Source: Actinomycetales bacterium UBA1383
GTDB taxonomy: Bacteria > Actinomycetota > Actinomycetes > Actinomycetales > Actinomycetaceae
Assembly: GCA_002305415.1 (NCBI GenBank)
Contig: DBQX01000037.1
Span: 21,892-47,021 of the forward strand
Direction: 5' to 3'
DNA length: 25,130 nucleotides
Within the stretch, counting starts at the first letter, position 1. Each line of letters opens with the position of its first letter. The notes beneath the pieces were generated by a model. The model worked only from the letters and a program-made list of their open reading frames with translations. It was not told where the DNA came from and ran no database searches. Below are positions 15,038 through 21,996 of this stretch, piece by piece. The translations under genes and the position numbers were made by a program.

Positions 15038-15608
15038 GCGACTGCCGTCCGTGCGGGCGGTGTTCTGGCTGACGACGGTGTGGGTCCTGCTGTGGGGGGA
15101 CCTCTCGTGGGGGAACGTCGTCAACGGGGTGCTGCTCGCCGTGTTCCTCGCCGTCGTGTTCCCGCTGCCCCACGTGGCGGGGCTGGGGGCGTTCCGTCCC
15201 CTGGCGGTCGCCGTGCTGGTGGGACGGTTCGCCGTCGACGTCGTCGCCGGCGCCGTCCAGGTGGCGGCGCTCTCGCTGCGGCACCGGCCCCCGAACTCGG
15301 CGGTCATCCGGGTGCAGCTGCGTTCGCACTCGGACATCATCCTCGCCACCACGGGAGGGCTGTCCTCCCTGATCCCGGGATCGGTGATCGTCGAGGTCCA
15401 CCGGCTGACCGGGGTGCTGTACCTGCACGTCCTCGACGTCCCGCCCGGTGATCCCCTCGCGGGGCTGGACGCGCTGCGCCGGCGCGTGCTCGAGCAGGAG
15501 GAACGCCTGATGCGTGCCTTCTCGAGCGCGGAGGAACTCGCCGACGCCGGCTTCCGGCCAGGCTGGCGGGTGGGGTCCGGGGACCTCCCGAGGGAGGTCG
15601 CGCCGTGA
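15021..15608 (+). CDS. mnhE: Na+/H+ antiporter subunit E
   Basis: 195 aa MnhE subunit. Two or three hydrophobic N-terminal helices (AVFWLTTVWVLLWGDLSWGNVVNGVLLAVFLAVVFPLP, then PLAVAVLVGRFAVDVV) are followed by a cytoplasmic domain with the family's RVQLRSHSDIILATTGGLSSLIPGSVIVEV and LYLHVLDV segments. The ATG at 15021 has GGGAGG 6 nt upstream and starts inside mnhD (17-nt overlap), the largest overlap in the operon. The last bases overlap the mnhF GTG by 4 nt. MnhE is needed for complex assembly and stability in characterised systems. Confidence 0.94.
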   Translation: MRTIGERLPSVRAVFWLTTVWVLLWGDLSWGNVVNGVLLAVFLAVVFPLPHVAGLGAFRPLAVAVLVGRFAVDVVAGAVQVAALSLRHRPPNSAVIRVQLRSHSDIILATTGGLSSLIPGSVIVEVHRLTGVLYLHVLDVPPGDPLAGLDALRRRVLEQEERLMRAFSSAEELADAGFRPGWRVGSGDLPREVAP

Positions 15609-15988
15609 TCTGGGTGTTCGTCGTGTGCCTGGTGGGGCTGACCGTGGCGGTCGTGCTCGTGGTCACCCGCATCGAGCAGGGCCCGTCGATGCTGGACCGT
15701 GTGGCGGCGATCGACATCATCACGGCGGCGTTCATGGGCTTCGTGGCGGTCGTCAGCGCCATGACCGGGCGGAGGGACCTCATCGCCCTCATGGTCGCCC
15801 TCGCCCTCGTGGGGTTCCTCTCGACCGTGACCGTCGCCCGGTTCGCCGCGGTCGAGTCCGACGAGGAGCGCCGCATCCTCACCCGGGAGGAACTCGCGGC
15901 CCAGCTCCGCGAGGAGGAGCGCCGGCCGGACGAGGCCGCTCCGGTGCACGACGTCGACTCGCTCGCCTCGCCGCGGGAGGAGGAGTGA
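15605..15988 (+). CDS. mnhF: Na+/H+ antiporter subunit F
   Basis: 127 aa with three membrane helices: VFVVCLVGLTVAVVLVVTR, RVAAIDIITAAFMGFVAVVSAM and DLIALMVALALVGFLSTVTVARF. The MnhF hallmark GPSMLDRVAAIDIITA is present. The GTG start overlaps the mnhE stop (GTGA). Residues about 85-127 form an acidic, Glu/Arg-rich tail (ESDEERRILTREELAAQLREEERR) that extends beyond the roughly 90-95 aa typical of the family. The stop shares one base with the mnhG start (TGATG). Confidence 0.94.
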   Translation: MIWVFVVCLVGLTVAVVLVVTRIEQGPSMLDRVAAIDIITAAFMGFVAVVSAMTGRRDLIALMVALALVGFLSTVTVARFAAVESDEERRILTREELAAQLREEERRPDEAAPVHDVDSLASPREEE

Positions 15989-16344
15989 TGGAGGTCATTC
16001 TCGATGTGCTGGTGGCGGTGTGCGTCGTGGGAGGCACGGTCCTCACCCTCGCCGCGGCGCTCGCGGTCCGGCGGTTCCCCGACCTGCTCACACGCCTGCA
16101 CGCCCCGGCGAAGCCGCAGGTCCTCGGCCTGGTCCTGATGCTGACCGGCATGGCGGTCAGCCTCGGCGACCCGCGGATCGCGTGGACCTGCGTCCTGGTC
16201 CTGCTCTTCCAGATGATCACCGCCCCGATCGGGGCGCACATGGCGGCGCGCGCGGGCTACCGCACGGGCAAGGTCGACTCCGCGAGGCTCATCGTCGACG
16301 AGTACCGCCGCGACCTCGCGGCCTCGCAGCGCGACGACGGCTGA
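15988..16344 (+). CDS. mnhG: Na+/H+ antiporter subunit G
   Basis: 118 aa, last subunit of the Mrp complex. It has three membrane helices and the family signature RRFPDLLTRLHAPAKPQVLGLVLML. The ATG at 15988 is preceded by GGAGGAGG within the end of mnhF. The soluble C-terminus is KVDSARLIVDEYRRDLAASQ. The stop (16342-16344) directly abuts the last base of the convergent DUF4235 gene, leaving no intergenic space, so any terminator must lie inside that gene. Confidence 0.94.
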   Translation: MEVILDVLVAVCVVGGTVLTLAAALAVRRFPDLLTRLHAPAKPQVLGLVLMLTGMAVSLGDPRIAWTCVLVLLFQMITAPIGAHMAARAGYRTGKVDSARLIVDEYRRDLAASQRDDG

Positions 16345-16611
16345 TCAGTCGAGGCGCTTCGGCCGTGGCCCGGAGTACCAGCGCTTCGCGCCGAGTGCCG
16401 CCAACTGGCGTGACAGTCCCAGCAGGGCGCCCGAGACGGCGGCGAACACCACGATCTCGGCGACGCTGACGCCCGGGTCGTCCGGGTCCACGGGGGCGGC
16501 CTTGCCGGTCACGGCCTTCCAGCCGATCGACACGATCTTGCCGGCCACGATTCCCGCGAGGCCCATCGAGACTGCGCTGACGATCTTCCAGCCCATGTCC
16601 TGTCCGGCCAT
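16345..16611 (-). CDS. DUF4235 small membrane protein
   Basis: 88 aa with two hydrophobic segments: MGWKIVSAVSMGLAGIVAGKIVSIGW at the N-terminus and VAEIVVFAAVSGALLGLSRQLA towards the C-terminus, separated by a GKAAPVDPDDPGVS loop; the end is basic (KRWYSGPRPKRLD). This is the pattern of DUF4235, an actinobacterial membrane family of unknown function. The ATG at 16611 has GGGAG 5 nt upstream on the minus strand. It is convergent with and immediately adjacent to mnhG, and divergent from the thiamine operon. Confidence 0.88.
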   Translation of the reverse strand: MAGQDMGWKIVSAVSMGLAGIVAGKIVSIGWKAVTGKAAPVDPDDPGVSVAEIVVFAAVSGALLGLSRQLAALGAKRWYSGPRPKRLD

Positions 16612-16679
16612 TGGGACTCCCTTCGGGGTGGTGTGCTGCCCCTCCATCCTGCCCCATCCCCCGGTGCCCGCGCGCGTAG

Positions 16680-16685
16680 TACGAT
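16680..16685 (+). promoter_or_regulatory. -10 box of the thiBPQ operon
   Basis: TACGAT, placed about 10 bp before the first conserved stem of the TPP riboswitch, so that transcription would start near 16692. No clear -35 hexamer is visible in the C/G-rich DNA upstream. Confidence 0.5.
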
Positions 16686-16694
16686 GACTGGTGA

Positions 16695-16779
16695 ATCGAC
16701 AGGGGAGCGCCACCGGCGCTGAGAGTGCGAACGCAGACCCTCGAACCTGATCCGGGTGATACCGGCGTAGGGAGTCGGG
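16695..16779 (+). ncRNA. TPP riboswitch (THI element)
   Basis: All the conserved parts of the THI box are present in order: an outer stem CGAC (16697-16700) with GTCG (16774-16777); AGGGGAGC; a P2 stem AGCGC/GCGCT (16706-16710, 16716-16720) running into CTGAGAG, which binds the pyrimidine; a P3 hairpin TGCGAACGCA; then ACCCTCGAACCTGATCCGGGT and GATACCGGCGTAGGGAG, which form the pyrophosphate-binding side. It lies just upstream of the thiB gene, so binding of thiamine pyrophosphate should turn the transporter operon down. Confidence 0.96.
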
Positions 16780-16802
16780 CCGATCTCTGGCACAGGGCCA
16801 CC

Positions 16803-16819
16803 CCTCCAGCACATGGAGG
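16803..16819 (+). promoter_or_regulatory. Shine-Dalgarno-sequestering hairpin (riboswitch expression platform)
   Basis: CCTCCA (16803-16808) and TGGAGG (16814-16819) form a perfect 6-bp stem with loop GCACA, burying the thiB ribosome-binding site. The same CCCTCCAG bases can instead pair upstream: AGGG (16794-16797) with CCCT (16802-16805) and CTGG (16787-16790) with CCAG (16806-16809), with a 3-nt bulge, freeing the site. Mutually exclusive pairings suggest translational rather than transcriptional control; no U-tract follows. Confidence 0.6.
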
Positions 16820-16823
16820 ACTC

Positions 16824-17855
16824 ATGACACGACACACCGGGCGGCTCGTTGCCGCCACCCTCGGCGCGCTCGCCCTGGCGGGCTGCTCCGTCGTCGGGAC
16901 CGGCGGGGAGGCGGACGGTGGCGGCGTCGTCACCCTCGTCACCCACGACTCGTTCGCCCTCTCCGAGGGCCTCCTGGAGTCCTTCACCGCCGAGAGCGGC
17001 TACGAGGTGCGGCTCGTCGCCCCGGGCGACGGCGGCGCGCTCGTCAACCAGCTCATCCTCACGAAGGACTCGCCACTGGGCGACGCGGTGTACGGCATCG
17101 ACAACTCCTTCGCGTCCCGCGCCGTCGAGGAGGGCGTGATCGACCCGTACGTGTCGCCGGCCGCGCCCGCCGGCTTCGACACCCTCGACGGGCACCTCAC
17201 GCCCGTCGACCAGGGCGACGTGTGCCTCAACGTGGACCACGCCTGGTTCGATGGGAAGGGACTGGCTGAGCCCACCACGTTCGAGGACCTGATCGCCCCC
17301 GAGTACCGCGACCTCACCGTGGTGACCAACCCCGCCACCTCCTCGCCTGGCCTCGCCTTCCTGCTGGCGACAATCGGGCACTTCGGCGAGGACGGCTGGC
17401 AGGAGTACTGGCGGGGCCTGCTCGCGAACGGCCTGAAGGTCGCCGAGGGCTGGTCCGACGCCTACTACGTGGACTTCTCCGGCTCGGAGGGCGCCGGGCC
17501 CCGGCCGATCGTGCTCTCGTACTCCTCCTCGCCGGCGGCCGAGGTCGGCGACGACGGCACGCCGCGCACCGGGAACGTCGAGGCCACCTGCTTCCGGCAG
17601 GTGGAGTACGCCGGCGTGCTCGCCGGCGCGGAGAACCCGGAGGGCGCGCGGGCGCTGGTCGACTTCCTCCTGGGCGATGCCGTCCAGGCGGACATCCCGG
17701 GCTCGATGTACATGTACCCGGTCACGGACGTCCCGCTGCCCGCCGACTGGGCGCGACACGCGCCCCTGGCCGGCGATCCGATCACCCTCCCGCCGGCGTC
17801 GATCTCCGCGAACCGGTCGGCGTGGCTCGAGGAGTGGGCGGCGCTGCTCGGATGA
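16824..17855 (+). CDS. thiB: Thiamine ABC transporter substrate-binding lipoprotein
   Basis: 343 aa periplasmic-binding-protein-like lipoprotein that would capture thiamine or its phosphates outside the membrane for ThiPQ. The N-terminus is a lipoprotein signal, with basic residues and then LGALALAGC (lipobox 18-21, lipidated C21). The mature domain starts VVTLVTHDSFALSEGLLESFTAESGYEVRLV, typical of ThiB/Fe3+-type binding proteins, and includes AVYGIDNSF, LNVDHAWFD and SSPGLAFLLATIGHFGEDGWQEYW. The ATG at 16824 has GGAGG at 16815-16819, inside the riboswitch-controlled hairpin. It overlaps thiP by 4 nt (ATGA). The TPP riboswitch supports the thiamine substrate. Confidence 0.94.
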   Translation: MTRHTGRLVAATLGALALAGCSVVGTGGEADGGGVVTLVTHDSFALSEGLLESFTAESGYEVRLVAPGDGGALVNQLILTKDSPLGDAVYGIDNSFASRAVEEGVIDPYVSPAAPAGFDTLDGHLTPVDQGDVCLNVDHAWFDGKGLAEPTTFEDLIAPEYRDLTVVTNPATSSPGLAFLLATIGHFGEDGWQEYWRGLLANGLKVAEGWSDAYYVDFSGSEGAGPRPIVLSYSSSPAAEVGDDGTPRTGNVEATCFRQVEYAGVLAGAENPEGARALVDFLLGDAVQADIPGSMYMYPVTDVPLPADWARHAPLAGDPITLPPASISANRSAWLEEWAALLG

Positions 17856-19558
17856 CGCTCACGCGTGCGGTGACGGCGACGGCGGCCCCGCGGCCGCTGG
17901 TCGTCCCCTCGCGCCACCGCGGGCGCGGGTGGCGGGCCGGGCTCGTCGCCGCCGCGGTGATCCCCCTCGTCTTCCTCGCGGTGTTCTTCGCCTGGCCGGT
18001 GGCCACGCTGATCGCCCGCGGGTTCGTGGCCGACGGGGCGCTGGACCTCACGGGCTTCGCCGAGGTGTTCTCCCGGCCCCGCACCTGGCGCATCATCGGC
18101 CAGACCCTCGCCCAGGCCACCGTGGGCACCGCCCTCGCGGTGCTCGCGGGAGTGCCCGGCGCGTACGTCCTCTACCGCACCTCCTTCGCGGGGCGTTCTC
18201 TGGTGCGGGCACTGGTCACGGTGCCGTTCGTGCTGCCCACCGTGGTCGTCGGGGTCGCGTTCCGCTCGCTCCTCGCGCCGGCCGGGCCGCTCGGATTCCT
18301 GGGCCTGGACGAGTCCTTCGCGGCGATCGTGCTCGCGCTCGTGTTCTTCAACTACTCCGTGGTGGTGCGGACGGTCGGCGGCATGTGGGCGCGCCTCGAC
18401 CCCCGCGCCGAGGAGGCGGCCCGCACCCTGGGAGCCTCACCGGCGCGGGCCTTCGCCACCGTGACGCTGCCGGCGCTCGCACCCGCGATCGCCTCCGCCG
18501 CCTCGGTGGTCTTCCTGTTCTGTGCCACCGCCTTCGGAGTGGTGCTCATCCTGGGAGGCCTCCGCTTCGGCACCATCGAGACGGAGATCTGGGCGCAGAC
18601 CACCCAGTTCCTCGACCTGCGCGCCGCCGCGGTGCTGTCGGTGGTGCAGCTGGCGGTCGTCGCCGGTGCCCTCGCGCTGGCCGGCCGCACCCGCTCCGCG
18701 CGCGAGCGCGCCCTCCAGCTCCGTGCCGCGTACGCCCGGCCGCTGGACCTCCGCCGTGACGGCCTCGCGGCCGGCGTGACCGCCGTCGTCGTCCTCGGGC
18801 TGCTCCTGCTGCCGCTCGCCAACCTGGCGGTGCGGTCGCTGCGCACGCCCGGCGGCTGGTCGCTGGACAACTACCGGAACCTCGCCGCCCCCACCAACGC
18901 GCTCTCGGTGACCGTGTGGGAGGCGATGGGCAACTCCCTCCGGGTGGCGGTCGACGCCACGGTCCTTGCGGTCCTGCTCGGCGTGCTGGTGGCCACCGTG
19001 CTCGCGCAGCGGCCACGCTCCGTGCGTGGGCAACGGCTCGTCGGGTTGCTCGACGGCCTGTTCATGCTGCCGCTCGGGGTCTCCGCCGTCACCGTGGGCT
19101 TCGGGTTCCTCATCACGCTGAACCGTCCCCCGCTGGACCTGCGCTCCTCCCTCGTGCTGATCCCGATCGCGCAGGCGATCGTCGCGCTCCCGATGGTGGT
19201 GCGGACGGTACTGCCCGTGCTCCGCGCCATCGACCCGCGCCAGCGCGAGGCCGCCGCCACCCTGGGTGCCGGCCCGGCGCGCGTGTTCGCCACGGTCGAC
19301 GGGCCCTACCTCGTACGGGCGCTCGGCCTCGCGGTGGGGTTCGCGTTCGCGATCTCGCTCGGGGAGTTCGGGGCGACGTCGTTCCTCGCGCGCCCCGACC
19401 GGCCCACCCTGCCGGTGGTCATCTTCCGGCTGATCGGGCGGCCGGGCGCGGAGAACTTCGGGATGGCGCTCGCCGCCTGTGTGGTCCTCGCGGTCGTGAC
19501 CGCGGGCGTGATGGCGCTCGCCGAACGGTTGCGCGTCGACAGGGTGGGTGAGTGGTGA
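17852..19558 (+). CDS. thiP: Thiamine ABC transporter permease
   Basis: 568 aa membrane protein made of two tandem permease halves, about 12 helices in all. Each half has the EAA loop that docks on the ATPase: EEAARTLGASPARAFATVTLP (about 187-207) and QREAAATLGAGPARVFATVDGP (about 464-485). The ATG at 17852 overlaps the thiB stop by 4 nt; an in-frame GTG 30 nt upstream lies within thiB and is less likely. The basic N-terminal tail precedes the first helix VAAAVIPLVFLAVFFAWPV. The 3' end overlaps thiQ by 4 nt (GTGA), so all three subunits are translationally coupled under the TPP switch. Confidence 0.94.
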   Translation: MTLTRAVTATAAPRPLVVPSRHRGRGWRAGLVAAAVIPLVFLAVFFAWPVATLIARGFVADGALDLTGFAEVFSRPRTWRIIGQTLAQATVGTALAVLAGVPGAYVLYRTSFAGRSLVRALVTVPFVLPTVVVGVAFRSLLAPAGPLGFLGLDESFAAIVLALVFFNYSVVVRTVGGMWARLDPRAEEAARTLGASPARAFATVTLPALAPAIASAASVVFLFCATAFGVVLILGGLRFGTIETEIWAQTTQFLDLRAAAVLSVVQLAVVAGALALAGRTRSARERALQLRAAYARPLDLRRDGLAAGVTAVVVLGLLLLPLANLAVRSLRTPGGWSLDNYRNLAAPTNALSVTVWEAMGNSLRVAVDATVLAVLLGVLVATVLAQRPRSVRGQRLVGLLDGLFMLPLGVSAVTVGFGFLITLNRPPLDLRSSLVLIPIAQAIVALPMVVRTVLPVLRAIDPRQREAAATLGAGPARVFATVDGPYLVRALGLAVGFAFAISLGEFGATSFLARPDRPTLPVVIFRLIGRPGAENFGMALAACVVLAVVTAGVMALAERLRVDRVGEW

Positions 19559-20277
19559 GTACCAGCGGGCTGTCCGTGCGCGACGTCGTCGTTGCCTACC
19601 GGACCGACGGCGGCGCGACCGTGGCGGTGGACGACGTCAGCCTCGACGTGGGGCGTGGCGAGGTGGTGGCGCTGCTGGGGCCGAGCGGCTGCGGGAAGTC
19701 CTCGCTGCTGCGGGCGGTGGCGGGCCTGGAGCCGCTCGTCGCCGGTGACGTGCGGTGGGACGGCGAGAGCGTGGTGGACGTCCCGGTGCACCGCCGCGGG
19801 TTCGGGCTGATGTTCCAGGACGGCCAGCTGTTCCCGCACCGGGACGTGGCCGGCAACGTGGCCTACGGGTTGCACGGGCTGCCCCGCGCGGAGCAGCAGG
19901 CGCGCGTGGCCGCGCTGCTGGAACTCGTGGGGCTGGCCGGCTACGGGTCGCGCGCGGTGACGACGCTGTCCGGCGGCGAGCGCCAGCGGGTTGCCCTCGC
20001 GCGTTCGCTCGCCCCCCGCCCCCGCCTCCTGATGCTCGACGAGCCGCTCTCCGCCCTCGACCGCACGCTGCGGGAACGGCTGACGGAGGACGTGGCGCGG
20101 ATCCTGCGGCGATCCGCGACGACGTCGCTCTACGTCACCCACGACCACGACGAGGCGCGCGTCGTCGCCGACCGGGTGGGCGTCATGGTGGCCGGGAAGC
20201 TGCTGCAGGTGGGCACGCCGGACGAGGTGTGGGGTGCGCCGGCGAGCCCGGTCGTGGCCGGGTTCCTCGGGGTGTGA
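19555..20277 (+). CDS. thiQ: Thiamine ABC transporter ATP-binding protein
   Basis: 240 aa ABC ATPase that powers import through ThiP. It shows Walker A GPSGCGKSS (42-50, K48), Q-loop FQDGQLFPH, signature LSGGERQRVALAR (138-150), Walker B RLLMLDEP (157-164, E163), D-loop SALD and the switch histidine in YVTHDHDEA (H196). The GTG at 19555 gives a 4-nt overlap with thiP (GTGA); a GTG at 19552 would add one residue. There is no extra C-terminal regulatory domain. It ends 10 bp before the convergent DUF4921 gene. Confidence 0.94.
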   Translation: MSTSGLSVRDVVVAYRTDGGATVAVDDVSLDVGRGEVVALLGPSGCGKSSLLRAVAGLEPLVAGDVRWDGESVVDVPVHRRGFGLMFQDGQLFPHRDVAGNVAYGLHGLPRAEQQARVAALLELVGLAGYGSRAVTTLSGGERQRVALARSLAPRPRLLMLDEPLSALDRTLRERLTEDVARILRRSATTSLYVTHDHDEARVVADRVGVMVAGKLLQVGTPDEVWGAPASPVVAGFLGV

Positions 20278-20287
20278 GGGCGGCCGG

Positions 20288-21631
20288 CTACTCCGTGTAG
20301 CGGAGGCACCCGCGCTCCGGCCGGCACTCCGATCCCAGCCGCATCGGCGCGATGAGTCCCTGTTCGCGCAGCTTCACGAGGCGGGGCAGGACCCGGTCCT
20401 TCAGTGCGAAGGGCGAGATGGTGTTGACGTTGATCTTGGTGCCGCCCTCGAAGCCCGCGAGGGTGGAGACGCGCCACTTGATCATGATGCGCCACGGCAT
20501 GGGGACGTCGAGGCCGCGGGGCTGGTAGTACCACTCCTCGTTGGAGGCCACTGTGGGGCCGGTCGCGGCGTGGCAGGCGTGCAGCAGGTCGGAGACGGCG
20601 CGGATCTGGGCGGGCGTGTGGTCCCACGGCATGCGGGCCCCGGCCTTGGAGTACACCTCGAGGGTGGGGTAGCGGTGCCCGAAGCCGGCGAAGGCGACGG
20701 CGTGGGTGTTCTCCGCCAGCAGGAGGCCCTGGTCCGCGGCGTAGTCGACCGCCATCTCGTTGTAGATGTTGGGGTTCGCCTTCGCCTGGAGGTACTCGCG
20801 CTCGGCCTGGACCCCGTTCTCGTCGATGGCCACCAGCTGCTTGTGGAGGTGGTCGAAGGAGGCGCCGGCAGGCCGCAGCCAGTTCTGGAAGGTGGCCACG
20901 TACTTCACGTGGGGGTTGAAGTCGTACAGGTCCCGCATCGTGGCGATCGTGTAGGCGGTGTACTGTTCGTGCTCCCCGGGGGTGAGGGTGCCGGAGCTGG
21001 CGAGGTGGTCCTCGCAGGTGGCGCCGTCGGCGAAGTGCCGCCGCGCGACGATCACGTCATGGCCGCCGGCGAAGAAGTTGTCCGCCCACTCCAGGCGCTG
21101 GTCGTCGCTCATCTGGTTCCAGGTGCGTTCCTCCACGCCGGACGCCATCGCCTTGCCACGCGCGACCGCCATCACGTGCGAGCGGCCGTCCCGGTCGGCG
21201 AGGTAGGCCTCCATCCGGGCGCGCACCTCGGGCGGCATGACGTAGCCGTGGTTCTCCTCCCAGTAGTCCAGGGAGAGGATCTCGAAGAGGTTCGGGATGC
21301 GGCGGAAGTCCGCCGTGGTGGCCGAGAGCTGGTTCGCGGGCAGGTTGTCGTACTGCCGCCAGCCGTCGCTCGTCCGGACGAGCCGCGACTTCTCCGGGGG
21401 GGTGTCCCAGTAGCGGCCCGAGCAGAACGCGCAGTAGCGGCCGAGGCGGCTGACGTTGATGGGCGCCGCCGAGCCGGCGGCACTTCCCAGGGGACGGTTC
21501 CCGCGACCCGGGACGGTCCACACCTGGGTGCCCGAGAGGGGGTTCACCTGCTTGATGGTCCCGTCCGCCATCCGCCGGATCGGCTCCACCCGGAGGGTGT
21601 CCCGTTCGGCGACACCTGACTGTCTCTCCAC
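20288..21631 (-). CDS. DUF4921 family protein, GalT/HIT-like nucleotidyltransferase fold
   Basis: 447 aa. The N-terminus ADGTIKQVNPLSGTQVWTVPGRGNRP and the segment RYCAFCSGRYWDTPPEKSRLV (C67, C70, possible zinc site) match my memory of the actinobacterial DUF4921 family. NWLRPAGASFDHLHKQLVAI (251-270) is a clear galactose-1-phosphate uridylyltransferase/HIT-superfamily active-site motif, H-x-H-x-Q at H261, H263 and Q265, where the GalT nucleophile is the second histidine. This implies a nucleotidyl transferase or hydrolase, substrate unknown. No galactose genes are nearby. The GTG at 21631 has TATCCT (minus strand, 21644-21639) exactly 7 nt before it, a leaderless-type start. It is divergent from the GNAT gene and convergent with thiQ. 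Confidence 0.88.
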   Translation of the reverse strand: MERQSGVAERDTLRVEPIRRMADGTIKQVNPLSGTQVWTVPGRGNRPLGSAAGSAAPINVSRLGRYCAFCSGRYWDTPPEKSRLVRTSDGWRQYDNLPANQLSATTADFRRIPNLFEILSLDYWEENHGYVMPPEVRARMEAYLADRDGRSHVMAVARGKAMASGVEERTWNQMSDDQRLEWADNFFAGGHDVIVARRHFADGATCEDHLASSGTLTPGEHEQYTAYTIATMRDLYDFNPHVKYVATFQNWLRPAGASFDHLHKQLVAIDENGVQAEREYLQAKANPNIYNEMAVDYAADQGLLLAENTHAVAFAGFGHRYPTLEVYSKAGARMPWDHTPAQIRAVSDLLHACHAATGPTVASNEEWYYQPRGLDVPMPWRIMIKWRVSTLAGFEGGTKINVNTISPFALKDRVLPRLVKLREQGLIAPMRLGSECRPERGCLRYTE

Positions 21632-21687
21632 GCACCCAAGGATACGCGGGGAGGTGCGGCGCGACGGCGGATGGGTACAGTCCTCAC

Positions 21688-21990
21688 ATGGACATCGACG
21701 GGCAGCAGGACGGGATGCTCGCGATCACCCGCAACGACGGCGCGGAGCGCTACGAGATCCGCCTCGACGGCGAGCTGGTCGGGCTGGCGGACTACTTCGA
21801 CGACGGCGAGGTCCGGGCGTTCCCGCACACCGAGGTGGACCCGGCGCTGCGCGGCCACGGGCTGGCGGGCAAGCTCGTGGGCCACGCACTACGGGACACG
21901 CGCGCTGCCGGGCTGAAGGTCGATCCGGTCTGCCCGTACGTGGCCGCCTTCATCCGCCGCCATCCGGAGTACCGGGACCTGCTGGCCTGA
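21688..21990 (+). CDS. Small GNAT-fold N-acetyltransferase (COG2388-type)
   Basis: 100 aa, the size of the minimal GNAT domain of the YidJ/GTNA1-like group. It has ERYEIRLDGELVGLADYFDDG, EVDPALRGHGLAGKLVGHALRDTRAAGLKV with the acetyl-CoA-binding R-G-x-G-L-A motif (RGHGLA), and a terminal VCPYVAAFIRRHPEYRDLL, typical of this subgroup (Cys-Pro-[YF] before a helix with HPEY). Substrate is unknown. The ATG at 21688 is preceded by TACAGT (21676-21681) with 6 nt between, again a leaderless-type arrangement with no Shine-Dalgarno site. It ends 6 bp before the convergent ald stop. Confidence 0.9.
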   Translation: MDIDGQQDGMLAITRNDGAERYEIRLDGELVGLADYFDDGEVRAFPHTEVDPALRGHGLAGKLVGHALRDTRAAGLKVDPVCPYVAAFIRRHPEYRDLLA

Positions 21991-21996
21991 ACCTCT

